A stretch of DNA of 64,000 bases from an uncultured Prevotellaceae bacterium (lineage in GTDB: Bacteria; Bacteroidota; Bacteroidia; Bacteroidales; Bacteroidaceae), in assembly GCA_900316355.1 (NCBI GenBank), contig ONCQ01000001.1:1-64000 (forward strand). The letters run 5' to 3'. The notes under the pieces were generated by a model that searched no databases, was not told the DNA's origin, and saw only the letters and a list, made by a program, of their open reading frames with translations. A program made the position numbers and the translations under genes. The first letter of the stretch is position 1; every line of letters starts with the position of its first letter. This document shows positions 52,222 to 61,917 of the stretch, piece after piece.

Positions 52222-53067
52222 ATGGCAAACTACTATTGTCTAATGGCCGGCCTGCCGGATATCCAGCTCAGCGATGCCAAGCCCCAACTCAACCTCCTCC
52301 AGCTGAAGGAAGAGCTGGCGCCTGTTATCGACCCGAAGGATGAGCAGTTGCTTTACTACTACTTCCTGCGCTTCGACTGCGAGAATCTGGTGCGCCTCCT
52401 GGCAAACCCCGAGGCTGACATCGACGAGCGAGGCAACCTCAGCCGCGAACAGTACGAAGACCTGATGCGCAGCGCACGCGAAATTAACTTCAACGTGCAC
52501 CGCTACCCCGCCTTCATGTCTGTCTTCGCACGCGAATACGCCTACAACAGCGGTAAAGCCGACTGGTTTGCACGCGACGCTATGATGCTGGCCTACTACG
52601 AATATGCCCGACAAGTGCCGAACACGATGATGGCAAAATGGTACCAGCTCAACCTCGACATCCAGAACATCCTCACGGCACTCATCGCACGCAAGCAGGG
52701 ATGGCAGATTTCCAATTATGTGCAAGGCGGCGGCCCCGTGGTGGAAGCCATTCTGGAACACGCAAACCAGCACGACTTCGACCTCGCTGGGGATTTTGAA
52801 TATGTGAAGGAGCTGATGCACTGCGCCGACACCGAAGACCCAGTGGAAAAGGAGCGACAGATAGATGCGCTGCGATGGAACTGGCTGGAGGAGCAGACCT
52901 TCCTGGAGCCTTTTGACATCAACGCACTCTTCAGTTATCTCGCACGCACGGAGATGCTGGAACGCTGGGCACTGTTAGATGTCGAACAGGGAAAGGCACG
53001 CTTCACGGAAATCATCGAGAACCTTCGCGGCGAAGCAAAGGTACCAGAAGAATTTATAAGAAAATAA
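52222..53067 (+). CDS. DUF2764 protein of the V-type ATPase operon
   Basis: 281 residues starting MANYYCLMAGLPDIQLSDAK, a DUF2764 family protein found in Bacteroidetes and some other V-type ATPase operons between E and A. Its place is where subunit C is encoded in other V/A-ATPase operons, so it may replace the central-stalk cap or a stator part (inference). It is soluble, largely helical, with many Tyr/Trp-containing helices (e.g. EYARQVPNTMMAKWYQLNLD). The spacing to the A gene is 14 bp. Confidence 0.88.
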   Translation: MANYYCLMAGLPDIQLSDAKPQLNLLQLKEELAPVIDPKDEQLLYYYFLRFDCENLVRLLANPEADIDERGNLSREQYEDLMRSAREINFNVHRYPAFMSVFAREYAYNSGKADWFARDAMMLAYYEYARQVPNTMMAKWYQLNLDIQNILTALIARKQGWQISNYVQGGGPVVEAILEHANQHDFDLAGDFEYVKELMHCADTEDPVEKERQIDALRWNWLEEQTFLEPFDINALFSYLARTEMLERWALLDVEQGKARFTEIIENLRGEAKVPEEFIRK

Positions 53068-53081
53068 TCAACAAAAAAGAT

Positions 53082-54821
53082 ATGACAAAAGGAACAGTAA
53101 GTGGCGTTATAGCCAATATGGTCACGCTGCGCGTAGATGGTCCGGTGAAGCAGGGTGAAATCTGCTACATCGAGACAGGGGGTGACCGCCTCATGAGTGA
53201 GGTCATCAAGGTTGTCGGCCAGGATGTCTATGTGCAGGTATTCGAGAGCACCCGCGGCCTGAAGGTGGGTGCTGTGGCAGAGTTCACGGGCCACATGCTC
53301 GAGGTGCAGCTCGCACCGGGCATGCTCAGCAAGAACTTCGACGGTCTGCAGAATGACCTCGACAAGATGGAGGGTGTCTTCCTCAAGCGCGGTCAATATA
53401 CCGACCCGCTCGACCGCGAACGCCTCTGGGACTTCGAGCCCATCGTGAAGGTCGGCGACAAGGTCGTGGGCAGCGACTGGCTCGGCAAGGTCGAGGAGAA
53501 CCATCAGCCGCTGAAGATTATGGCTCCCTTCCAGATGGAGGGCAGCGCTACGGTGAAGAAAATTGCCGCTGCCGGACAGTACAAGGTCACGGACATCATC
53601 GCCACCCTCACCCTCGAGGACGGCACGGACTTGGATGTCAACATGATCCAGCACTGGCCCGTGAAGTTCGCCATGACTAACTACAGGGAGAAGCCCCGTC
53701 CCTTCAAGCTCTTGGAGACCAGCGTCCGCACTATCGATACTTTCAACCCCATCGTAGAAGGTGGCACGGGCTTCATCCCCGGCCCCTTCGGCACGGGTAA
53801 GACGGTGCTGCAGCACGCTATCTCCAAGCAGGCCGAAGCCGACATCGTAATCATCGCTGCCTGCGGTGAGCGCGCCAACGAGGTGGTGGAAATCTTCACC
53901 GAGTTCCCCGAACTCGAAGACCCCCACACTGGCCGTAAGCTGATGGAACGAACCATCATCATCGCCAACACATCGAATATGCCTGTGGCTGCCCGTGAGG
54001 CTTCCGTATATACCGCTATGACGATGGCCGAGTATTACCGCTCAATGGGTCTGCGTGTGCTGCTGATGGCCGACTCCACCAGCCGTTGGGCACAGGCGCT
54101 GCGCGAGATGTCAAACCGCATGGAGGAACTTCCCGGCCCCGACGCCTTCCCCATGGACCTCTCTGCCTTGATTGCCAACTTCTACGGCCGCGCAGGTTAT
54201 GTCTATCTGAACAATGGCGAGGTGGGCAGCATCACCTTCATCGGTACGGTGTCACCGGCCGGTGGTAACCTAAAGGAACCTGTCACGGAGAGCACCAAGA
54301 AGGTGGGCCGCTGCTTCTACGCCCTCGAGCAAGAACGTGCCGACAAGAAACGCTATCCCGCCGTGAACCCTATCGACTCCTACTCCAAGTACCTGGAATA
54401 CCCCGAGTTCGCCGAATATATCAAAAACCATATCAACGAGGAATGGATTCCCAAAGTGCTCAATCTGAAGACACGTATGCAGCGTGGTAAGGAGATTGCA
54501 GAGCAAATCAACATTCTCGGTGACGACGGCGTGCCCGTTGACTACCACGTGACGTTCTGGAAGTCTGAAATCATCGACTTCGTCATCCTGCAGCAGGATG
54601 CTTTCGATGAGGTGGATGCTGTGACACCTCTGGAGCGTCAGGAGGAGATCCTGAACATGGTCACCACGATTTGTGAGCACGAGTTCAAGTTCGACACCTT
54701 CCTCGACGCCACCGATTACTTCCGCAAGCTCATTAACCTGTGCAAGCAATGGAACTATAGCCCGTACAAGAGCGAACAGTACTACGATTTCAAGAAGCAA
54801 ATTGAGGAATTCATCAAGTAA
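53082..54821 (+). CDS. V/A-type ATP synthase catalytic subunit A
   Basis: 579 residues. Walker A is GPFGTGKT (234-241), with a typical bulge domain before it and DSTSRWAQALREMSNR after it. It is the ATP-hydrolysing subunit of the V1 head. The start MTKGTVSGVIANMVTLRVDG fits the family. The gap to subunit B (118 bp) is filled with TTTAAGGATT-type short repeats. Confidence 0.96.
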   Translation: MTKGTVSGVIANMVTLRVDGPVKQGEICYIETGGDRLMSEVIKVVGQDVYVQVFESTRGLKVGAVAEFTGHMLEVQLAPGMLSKNFDGLQNDLDKMEGVFLKRGQYTDPLDRERLWDFEPIVKVGDKVVGSDWLGKVEENHQPLKIMAPFQMEGSATVKKIAAAGQYKVTDIIATLTLEDGTDLDVNMIQHWPVKFAMTNYREKPRPFKLLETSVRTIDTFNPIVEGGTGFIPGPFGTGKTVLQHAISKQAEADIVIIAACGERANEVVEIFTEFPELEDPHTGRKLMERTIIIANTSNMPVAAREASVYTAMTMAEYYRSMGLRVLLMADSTSRWAQALREMSNRMEELPGPDAFPMDLSALIANFYGRAGYVYLNNGEVGSITFIGTVSPAGGNLKEPVTESTKKVGRCFYALEQERADKKRYPAVNPIDSYSKYLEYPEFAEYIKNHINEEWIPKVLNLKTRMQRGKEIAEQINILGDDGVPVDYHVTFWKSEIIDFVILQQDAFDEVDAVTPLERQEEILNMVTTICEHEFKFDTFLDATDYFRKLINLCKQWNYSPYKSEQYYDFKKQIEEFIK

Positions 54822-54939
54822 TTTAAGGATTTAAAGATTTTATATTTAAGGATTTGCCTCACAATACGCAATCATCAAATATTCAAATCAGCCACTAAAT
54901 CCTTTAATCGTTAAATCATTAAATCTTTAAACGAAAGAG
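54822..54939. repeat. TTTAAGGATT/TTAAATC short-period repeats between subunits A and B
   Basis: Imperfect units such as ATTTAAGGATTT and AATCNTTAAA repeat across the gap. No promoter motif is seen, so the operon probably reads through. Confidence 0.7.
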
Positions 54940-56262
54940 ATGGCACAAGCTTTTCAAAAAATCTATACAAAAATCAGCCAGATCACGAAGGCTACCTGTT
55001 CTCTGAAGGCGACAGGCGTAGGCTACGACGAGCTGGCCACCATCAACGGCAAGTTGGCCCAGGTGGTGAAGATTATGGGCGACAATGTGACGCTGCAGGT
55101 GTTCGAAGGCACCGGTGGCATCCCCACCAACGCCGAAGTCGTCTTCCTCGGTCACTCTCCCTCACTGAAGGTTAGCGAACAGCTCGCTGGTCGCTTCTTC
55201 AACGCCTACGGCGACCCCATCGACGGCGGTCCTGCCATCGAGGGTAAGGAAGTGCCCATCGGCGGCCCCTCGGTGAACCCTGTGCGCCGCAAGCAGCCCA
55301 GCGAGCTCATCGCCACGGGTATCGCTGGTATCGACTTGAACAACACCCTCGTCTCCGGTCAGAAGATTCCTTTCTTCGCCGACCCCGACCAGCCTTTCAA
55401 CGAGGTGATGGCCATGGTGGCCCTGCGCGCCAAGGTGGACAAAATCATCCTTGGGGGTATGGGCATGACCAACGATGACTACTACTTCTTCAAGAACACA
55501 TTCAGCAATGCCGGTGCGCTCGACCGCATCATCTCGTTTATGAACACCACCGAGGACCCTGCCGTGGAGCGCCTGCTGATTCCCGACATGGCCCTGACGG
55601 CTGCCGAGTACTTCGCCGTGGAGAAACACGAGACTGTACTCGTGCTGCTGACAGATATGACGCTGTATGCTGACTCTCTGGCCATCGTGTCGAATCGAAT
55701 GGACCAAATCCCTTCCAAGGACTCCATGCCCGGTTCTCTTTACTCCGACCTGGCCAAGATTTACGAGAAGGCCGTGCAGTTCCCCGAGAGTGCCGGCGGC
55801 GGCAGCATCACCATCATCGCAGTGACGACCCTCTCCGGCGGCGACATCACACATGCTGTGCCGGATAACACGGGTTACATCACCGAGGGTCAGCTCTATC
55901 TTCGCCGCGACTCTGATGTGGGCAAGGTCATCGTTGACCCGTTCCGCTCGCTGTCACGTCTGAAGCAGCTCGTGGCCGGTAAGAAGACGCGCAAGGACCA
56001 CTCGCAGGTCATGAACGCCGCCATCCGCCTGTACTCCGATGCCGCCAACGCCAAGACCAAACTCGAGAACGGTTTCGACCTCACCGACTACGACAACCGC
56101 TGCCTGCAGTTTGCCAAGGACTACGCCACCGCTATCCTGGCCATCGATGTCAATGTGGATACCACTGAGATGCTGGACGTCACCTGGCAGCTGTTCCGCA
56201 AGTACTTCAAGCTTGAGGAAGTCAACATCAAGAAGGAGTTCACAGATATTTACTGGAAGTAA
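54940..56262 (+). CDS. V/A-type ATP synthase non-catalytic subunit B
   Basis: 440 residues, with GTGGIPTNAEVVFLGHSPSL, EMMAMVALRAKVDK-type helices and LILGGMGMTNDDYYFFKN. It is homologous to A but lacks a proper Walker A loop (ISGQKIPFFADPDQ at that place). It alternates with A in the V1 ring. The next gene starts directly after its TAA. Confidence 0.95.
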   Translation: MAQAFQKIYTKISQITKATCSLKATGVGYDELATINGKLAQVVKIMGDNVTLQVFEGTGGIPTNAEVVFLGHSPSLKVSEQLAGRFFNAYGDPIDGGPAIEGKEVPIGGPSVNPVRRKQPSELIATGIAGIDLNNTLVSGQKIPFFADPDQPFNEVMAMVALRAKVDKIILGGMGMTNDDYYFFKNTFSNAGALDRIISFMNTTEDPAVERLLIPDMALTAAEYFAVEKHETVLVLLTDMTLYADSLAIVSNRMDQIPSKDSMPGSLYSDLAKIYEKAVQFPESAGGGSITIIAVTTLSGGDITHAVPDNTGYITEGQLYLRRDSDVGKVIVDPFRSLSRLKQLVAGKKTRKDHSQVMNAAIRLYSDAANAKTKLENGFDLTDYDNRCLQFAKDYATAILAIDVNVDTTEMLDVTWQLFRKYFKLEEVNIKKEFTDIYWK

Positions 56263-56946
56263 ATGGCTATTAAGTTTCAATATAATAAAACATCGCTCCA
56301 GCAGATAGAGAAGCAGCTGAAGATGCGACAGCGGACCTTGCCAATTATCAAGAACAAGGAGACCGCGTTGCGTCTGGAGGTGAAGCGCTGCAAGGAAGAG
56401 GTGGCTGAATTGGAAGCACGCCTGCAGCAGCAGATTGCCGGCTACGAAAGCATGTACGCCCTGTGGGGGGAGTTCGATGCCTCGCTGGTGACGCTGCAAG
56501 ACGTAGAGATTGATGTGAAGAAGGTGGCAGGCGTGCGCGTACCCATCCTCAAGAACATCAAGCTCGAAGCCAAGCCCTTCGGCATCTTCAGCGCACCCAA
56601 GTGGTACTTCGACGGTATCAACCTCCTCCATGGCCTTGCCAAGACCGCCGTGGAGCGTGAGTTCGCCGTTGCCAAGCAGGACCTGCTGGATCACGCCCGC
56701 CGCAAGACCACCCAGAAGGTGAACCTCTTTGAGAAGGTGCAGATTCCTGGGTTCCAGGAAGCGGTGCGCAAGATCAAACGATTTATGGAAGACGAGGAGA
56801 ACCTCTCCAAGTCGAGTCAGAAGATCCTCAAGTCCTTGCAGGAGAAACGGCGCGATGCCGACGGCAACGGCATCGACGATGCCGACGACGCAGCCTTGGC
56901 AGCCGCAGACATGCAAAATAAAATGAAGAAAGGAGGTGAAGCATGA
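56263..56946 (+). CDS. V/A-type ATP synthase subunit D with acidic C-terminal tail
   Basis: 227 residues. The N-terminal and C-terminal long helices (KQLKMRQRTLPIIKNKETAL; KVNLFEKVQIPGFQEAVRKIKRFMEDEE) are those of the rotor shaft subunit D. The last ~35 residues contain D198-A-D-G-N-G-I-D-D-A-D-D, an arrangement like a calcium-binding loop, followed by an Ala/Lys-rich end. I do not know this tail from standard D subunits. It begins immediately after B and overlaps I by 4 bp. Confidence 0.9.
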   Translation: MAIKFQYNKTSLQQIEKQLKMRQRTLPIIKNKETALRLEVKRCKEEVAELEARLQQQIAGYESMYALWGEFDASLVTLQDVEIDVKKVAGVRVPILKNIKLEAKPFGIFSAPKWYFDGINLLHGLAKTAVEREFAVAKQDLLDHARRKTTQKVNLFEKVQIPGFQEAVRKIKRFMEDEENLSKSSQKILKSLQEKRRDADGNGIDDADDAALAAADMQNKMKKGGEA

Positions 56947-58823
56947 TTAAAGCAATGAAGAAGCTGACCTTCCTGGTCACCGATAAGGAATATGCTCCTT
57001 TCATCGAACAACTGCGACAGCTCGGTGTCGTGCATGTCGTGGAGCTGCAAGCCGGCGCCACCAGCCCCGAGTTGCAGGATGCCCTGGCCCTGGATGATCG
57101 CTACAAGGCAGCGCTGAAGGCGATGTCCTATGCAGCCGCAGCCTATGAGAAAGCGAAGAAGGCGGGCGAGGAAGAGGCTGTGAACTTTGACACACCCGCA
57201 CAGCCCTTGACAGCGTCCACAGGCTTCGAGATTATGGAGCAGCTGGAGCAGCTGGCAGCCGACGAGACCGACACGCGCCACGCCATCGATGCTGCCGACA
57301 AGGCCATCGCACAGCTGGAGCCCTTTGGCGAGTTCTCGTGGCAGTCGCTACACGCTCTGGAAGAGGAAGCGCACTGCCGCATCGATTTCTTCCGATGCTC
57401 CACCAAGAGTTTCCGCCAACAGTGGGCCGACGAGTTCTTTGCCATCCCCGTGGCCGAAGAGAACAAGAAGACCTACTTTGCCACCTTCACTGGTAGCGAT
57501 GCTACAACAGCCCCTTCTATCTCGGCAGAGTATCTGGAACTGCCACAGCAGAGCCTCTCCTACTATCAGCAGGAAAAGGAAAGACTGCAGCAACGGCTCC
57601 ACGATATCCACCAACAGCAGTTGTACATCGCACTCGAAGAGCGAGAAGCTGTCGAGGCCGCCAAGCTCGTCAACGACGACCGCATCTCGCTGGCCCGCGT
57701 GCAGCTCAGTCACGAGGATGTGGTTGATGGTATAGTGCGATTGATGGAGGCTTGGATAAAGGTTGAGAATGCCGACGATGTCACCACCGCCCTGGACCAG
57801 GCTGGCATCTACTACGAGATGGCAGACCCCGCGGAAGGCGACAAGGTGCCCATCGAGATTCAGAACAACAGCTACAGCAGCCTCTTCGAACCCATCCTGA
57901 AGATGTACTCGCTGCCCAACTACCGCGACCTCGACCCTACGGTCTTCTTCGCGCCGTTCTTTATGCTGTTCTTCGGCCTCTGCATGGGCGATGCCGGCTA
58001 CGGCCTGCTCATCCTCGCCGTCAGCCTCTACCTGCTGAAGGCCAAGCCCGACTTCAAGGCTTATGCCAAGCTGGGTTGCTGGCTCGGTGCCACCACGATG
58101 GTGGTGGGCCTGCTGACCGGCTCCTTCTTCGGCATCGACCTCTCGCAGCAGGACTGGGCTTTCTTGGCACCTGTCAAGCACCTTTTCATCAATGAGAACA
58201 ACTACAAGCCCTTCGGCTATGCCCCGATGATGGTCTTCTCCGTATGCATTGGTTTTGTGCAAGTGCTGCTAGGCATGATCCTCGCCGGTGTCAAGGCTGC
58301 CAGGAATGGCGGCTGGAAATATGGCGTGGGCAAGTTCTCATGGGTGGTCTTCCTCGTGACGGCCGTCATCATGTTCGCAGCCGCGCCCGAGTCCAAGGCC
58401 GCGCTGTACATCCTGTACGGCATCATCGGATTAAGCGCCTGTGGCATCATGTTCTACAACAACCCCGACAAGAACATCTTCGTCAACTTCGGCGGCGGCG
58501 TGTGGAGCGTCTATGGCATGGCCACGGGTCTGCTGGGCGACCTTCTGAGCTACATCCGCCTCTTCGCCCTCGGCCTCACGGGCGGCGTCCTCGGCGGCGT
58601 GTTCAACCAGCTTGCTACAGACCTGACGGAAACCCTACCCTGGTTCATCCGCTGGCTGCCGATGCTACTCATCCTGCTGTTGGGCCATGGCATCAACTTT
58701 GGTCTCTGCATGATTTCCAGCTTCGTTCACCCGATGCGTCTGACCTTCGTAGAGTTCTTCAAGAACGCCAACTTCGAGGGTGGCGGCAAGCCCTTCAAGC
58801 CCTTTAGGCGCGAGGCTGCCTGA
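56943..58823 (+). CDS. V/A-type ATP synthase subunit I (a-subunit homologue)
   Basis: 626 residues. The N-terminal half is a coiled-coil cytoplasmic arm. The C-terminal half has about seven transmembrane helices, e.g. FFAPFFMLFFGLCMGDAGYG and LSYIRLFALGLTGGVLGGVFN with the arginine that faces the c/K ring. It forms the ion channel half-paths. The ATG overlaps the subunit D stop codon (ATGA). Confidence 0.94.
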   Translation: MIKAMKKLTFLVTDKEYAPFIEQLRQLGVVHVVELQAGATSPELQDALALDDRYKAALKAMSYAAAAYEKAKKAGEEEAVNFDTPAQPLTASTGFEIMEQLEQLAADETDTRHAIDAADKAIAQLEPFGEFSWQSLHALEEEAHCRIDFFRCSTKSFRQQWADEFFAIPVAEENKKTYFATFTGSDATTAPSISAEYLELPQQSLSYYQQEKERLQQRLHDIHQQQLYIALEEREAVEAAKLVNDDRISLARVQLSHEDVVDGIVRLMEAWIKVENADDVTTALDQAGIYYEMADPAEGDKVPIEIQNNSYSSLFEPILKMYSLPNYRDLDPTVFFAPFFMLFFGLCMGDAGYGLLILAVSLYLLKAKPDFKAYAKLGCWLGATTMVVGLLTGSFFGIDLSQQDWAFLAPVKHLFINENNYKPFGYAPMMVFSVCIGFVQVLLGMILAGVKAARNGGWKYGVGKFSWVVFLVTAVIMFAAAPESKAALYILYGIIGLSACGIMFYNNPDKNIFVNFGGGVWSVYGMATGLLGDLLSYIRLFALGLTGGVLGGVFNQLATDLTETLPWFIRWLPMLLILLLGHGINFGLCMISSFVHPMRLTFVEFFKNANFEGGGKPFKPFRREAA

Positions 58824-58872
58824 CAAACCATTTCACAATAAACTTAAAATCATTCAACAACAAACTTAATAA

Positions 58873-59334
<462 letters not shown>

Positions 59335-59351
59335 ACAACCCTATTTCAGAG

Positions 59352-59410
59352 GCTTCCGAGGCGCAGTGCCCATCGCGGGCACAACGCCCCGGAAGCACAT
59401 GGTTTTTCGC
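59352..59410 (+). terminator. terminator after the V-type ATPase operon
   Basis: A long interrupted stem (59352-59358 GCTTCCG with 59390-59396 CGGAAGC, plus inner GGCG/CGCC and GTGCCC/GGGCAC) is followed by ACATGGTTTTT. Confidence 0.7.
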
Positions 59411-59442
59411 GCGTACACGCGTACACGTTTAACATTAAAGGT

Positions 59443-60084
59443 ATGAGTGATATGAAGACACTGGAACAGATCTTTGCCGGAAAGCTTTTGAAAATAAAAG
59501 CCATCAAGTTGCAGCCCACCAACCCTTTCACTTGGGCCAGCGGTTGGAAGTCACCCTTCTATTGTGACAATCGCAAGACGCTCTCCTACCCCGAACTGCG
59601 CAACTTCGTGAAGCTGGAGACCGCGCGCATCATCATGGAGCGCTTCCCTGATGTGGAAGCCATCGCCGGCGTGGCCACGGGTGCCATCCCGCAGGGCGCC
59701 ATGGTGGCCGACGAGCTGGCATTGCCGTTCGTCTATGTGCGCTCAAAACCCAAGGACCACGGCCTTGAGAACCTCATCGAGGGCGAGCTGAAGCCCGGCA
59801 TGAAGGTGGTCGTCGTCGAGGACCTCATCTCCACCGGCGGCAGCTCCCTGAAAGCTGTCGAGGCTATCCGCCTCAATGGCTGCGAGGTCATCGGCATGGT
59901 GGCCTCCTACACCTATGGCTTCGCCGTCGCCGACAAGGCCTTCCGCGAGGCCGGCGTGAAGCTCGTCACGCTCACCAATTACGAGGCCGTCGTGGAGGAA
60001 GCTCTCGCCACCGGCTATATCAAGGAGAGCGATGTAGAACTCTTAAATGCATGGCGCAAAGACCCTGCACACTGGGACGCATGA
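59443..60084 (+). CDS. pyrE: orotate phosphoribosyltransferase
   Basis: 213 residues. The PRPP-binding loop is VVVVEDLISTGGSS (about 122-135), with GVATGAIPQGAMVADEL earlier and PNPFTWASGWKSPFYCDNR-type substrate region near residue 25. It converts orotate and PRPP to OMP in pyrimidine synthesis. The stop codon overlaps the ATG of the SRPBCC gene. Confidence 0.96.
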   Translation: MSDMKTLEQIFAGKLLKIKAIKLQPTNPFTWASGWKSPFYCDNRKTLSYPELRNFVKLETARIIMERFPDVEAIAGVATGAIPQGAMVADELALPFVYVRSKPKDHGLENLIEGELKPGMKVVVVEDLISTGGSSLKAVEAIRLNGCEVIGMVASYTYGFAVADKAFREAGVKLVTLTNYEAVVEEALATGYIKESDVELLNAWRKDPAHWDA

Positions 60085-60557
60085 CAAAGTTCGAAAGCGA
60101 CATCAAGCAGATACACTATCCGCAGGCGAGCGTCTTCGCAAAACTCGCCGACCTGCGCAACCTCGAGGGCCTCAAGGAACGCCTCGGCGACCCCGCCGCC
60201 ATCGAGCAGCTACGCGCCAGCGGACAGGTGCCCGAAGACAAGCTCTCACAGATCCAGCAGATGGCCAGCCAGCTGGCCTTCACCGAAGACACCATCAGCA
60301 TCGAGGGCACGCCTATGGGCACCGTGACGCTTCGCATCGTGGAGCGCGACGAGCCCAAATGTGTGAAGTTCCAGGTCGAGGGCGCCCCCATCAATGCCAA
60401 CTTGTGGATACAGGTGCTACCCACAGCGCCCTACGAAAGTAAGATGAAATGTACCATCGGCGCAGAACTCAATTTCTTCATCAAGCAGATGGCCAAGAAG
60501 CCGCTGCAGGAAGGCGTGGAGAAGCTGGCCGAGATGCTCGCCATGATTCCCTATTAA
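60081..60557 (+). CDS. SRPBCC-like (START/Bet v1 fold) protein
   Basis: A 158-residue soluble protein with alternating strands and a long C-terminal helix (KKPLQEGVEKLAEMLAMIPY), as in SRPBCC proteins that hold hydrophobic ligands. In Bacteroidales a similar protein is found between pyrE and argH. ATG 60081 overlaps the pyrE stop by 4 bp. The ligand and role are unknown. Confidence 0.75.
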   Translation: MTKFESDIKQIHYPQASVFAKLADLRNLEGLKERLGDPAAIEQLRASGQVPEDKLSQIQQMASQLAFTEDTISIEGTPMGTVTLRIVERDEPKCVKFQVEGAPINANLWIQVLPTAPYESKMKCTIGAELNFFIKQMAKKPLQEGVEKLAEMLAMIPY

Positions 60558-60562
60558 AGACT

Positions 60563-61903
60563 ATGAACCATTTCCTCTGGCAAAAGAACACGCTGCCCAC
60601 GGCCGAGATTGAACGCTTCACGGTAGGGCGCGACCGCGAGCTGGACGCCTATCTCGCCGAGAGCGATGTCATGGGCTCCATGGCACATATCACCATGCTC
60701 GAGAGCATAGGCCTCCTCACTGCCGACGAGTTGAGTGTGCTCCTTGCCGAGCTGCGCCACATCCTGAAGGATATCCGCGCCGGCGAGTTCCACATCGAAG
60801 AGGGTGTCGAAGACGTACACTCCGAGGTGGAGCTGCTGCTGACGCGCCGCCTAGGCGACGTCGGTAAGAAGATTCACAGCGGTCGCTCGCGCAACGACCA
60901 GGTGCTCGTGGATCTCAAGCTGTGGACACGCCGCCAGCTGCGCGAGGTGGTGACGCTCACGAAGACCCTCTTCGACGAGCTCCAGGCACAGAGCGAGCGC
61001 TACAAAGGCGTACTCATGCCCGGCTACACCCATCTGCAGGTGGCGATGCCCTCCAGTTTCGGCCTCTGGTTCGGCGCCTATGCCGAGAGCCTCACCGACG
61101 ACATGCTCTTCCTGCAGGCCGCCTACAAGATGGTCAACCGCAACCCCTTAGGTTCCGCTGCCGGCTATGGTTCCAGCTTCCCCCTCGACCGCCAGATGAC
61201 CACCGACCTGCTGGGCTTCGACACCATGGACTACAACGTCGTCTATGCCCAGATGGGGCGTGGCAAGATGGAGCGCAACGTTAGCTTCGCCATCGCCTCC
61301 GTGGCCGGCACCATCGCCAAGCTCGCCTTCGACGCCTGCCTCTTCAACTCGCAGAACTTCGCCTTCGTGAAGCTGCCTGCAGAGTGCACCACGGGCTCCA
61401 GCATCATGCCCCATAAGAAGAACCCTGACGTCTTCGAGCTCACGCGCGCCAAATGCAACAAGCTACAGGCGCTGCCGCAGCAGGTGATGCTCATTATGAA
61501 TAACCTGCCCAGCGGCTATTTCCGCGACCTGCAGATTATCAAGGAAGTCTTCCTGCCTGCCTTCGAGGAACTCAAGGACTGCCTCATCATGACCGCCTAC
61601 ATCATCAACAAGATGCAGGTCAACGAGCACATCCTCGACGACCCGCGCTACGACCTGATGTTCTCCGTCGAGGAAGTCAACCGCCTCGCCGCTGCCGGCA
61701 TGCCCTTCCGCGATGCCTACCGCAAAGTGGGCCTCGACATCGAAGCCGGAACCTTCACACCCGTCAAGGAGGTCCACCACACCCACGCCGGCTCCATCGG
61801 CAACCTCTGCAACAAGGAGATTGCAGCCCTCATGCAAGACATCCTCGCCGACTTCCACTTCGAGAAGGTGGAGGAGGCAGAGAAGAAACTGGAAGAAGGA
61901 TAG
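60563..61903 (+). CDS. argH: argininosuccinate lyase
   Basis: 446 residues of the fumarase/aspartase superfamily with signature GSSIMPHKKNPD (about 278-289) and IHSGRSRNDQV near residue 110. It splits argininosuccinate into arginine and fumarate. ATG 60563 is 5 bp after the upstream stop. A longer in-frame start is shadow sequence over the SRPBCC gene. The next gene follows after 14 bp. Confidence 0.96.
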   Translation: MNHFLWQKNTLPTAEIERFTVGRDRELDAYLAESDVMGSMAHITMLESIGLLTADELSVLLAELRHILKDIRAGEFHIEEGVEDVHSEVELLLTRRLGDVGKKIHSGRSRNDQVLVDLKLWTRRQLREVVTLTKTLFDELQAQSERYKGVLMPGYTHLQVAMPSSFGLWFGAYAESLTDDMLFLQAAYKMVNRNPLGSAAGYGSSFPLDRQMTTDLLGFDTMDYNVVYAQMGRGKMERNVSFAIASVAGTIAKLAFDACLFNSQNFAFVKLPAECTTGSSIMPHKKNPDVFELTRAKCNKLQALPQQVMLIMNNLPSGYFRDLQIIKEVFLPAFEELKDCLIMTAYIINKMQVNEHILDDPRYDLMFSVEEVNRLAAAGMPFRDAYRKVGLDIEAGTFTPVKEVHHTHAGSIGNLCNKEIAALMQDILADFHFEKVEEAEKKLEEG

Positions 61904-61917
61904 ACACGCCCCCGAAC

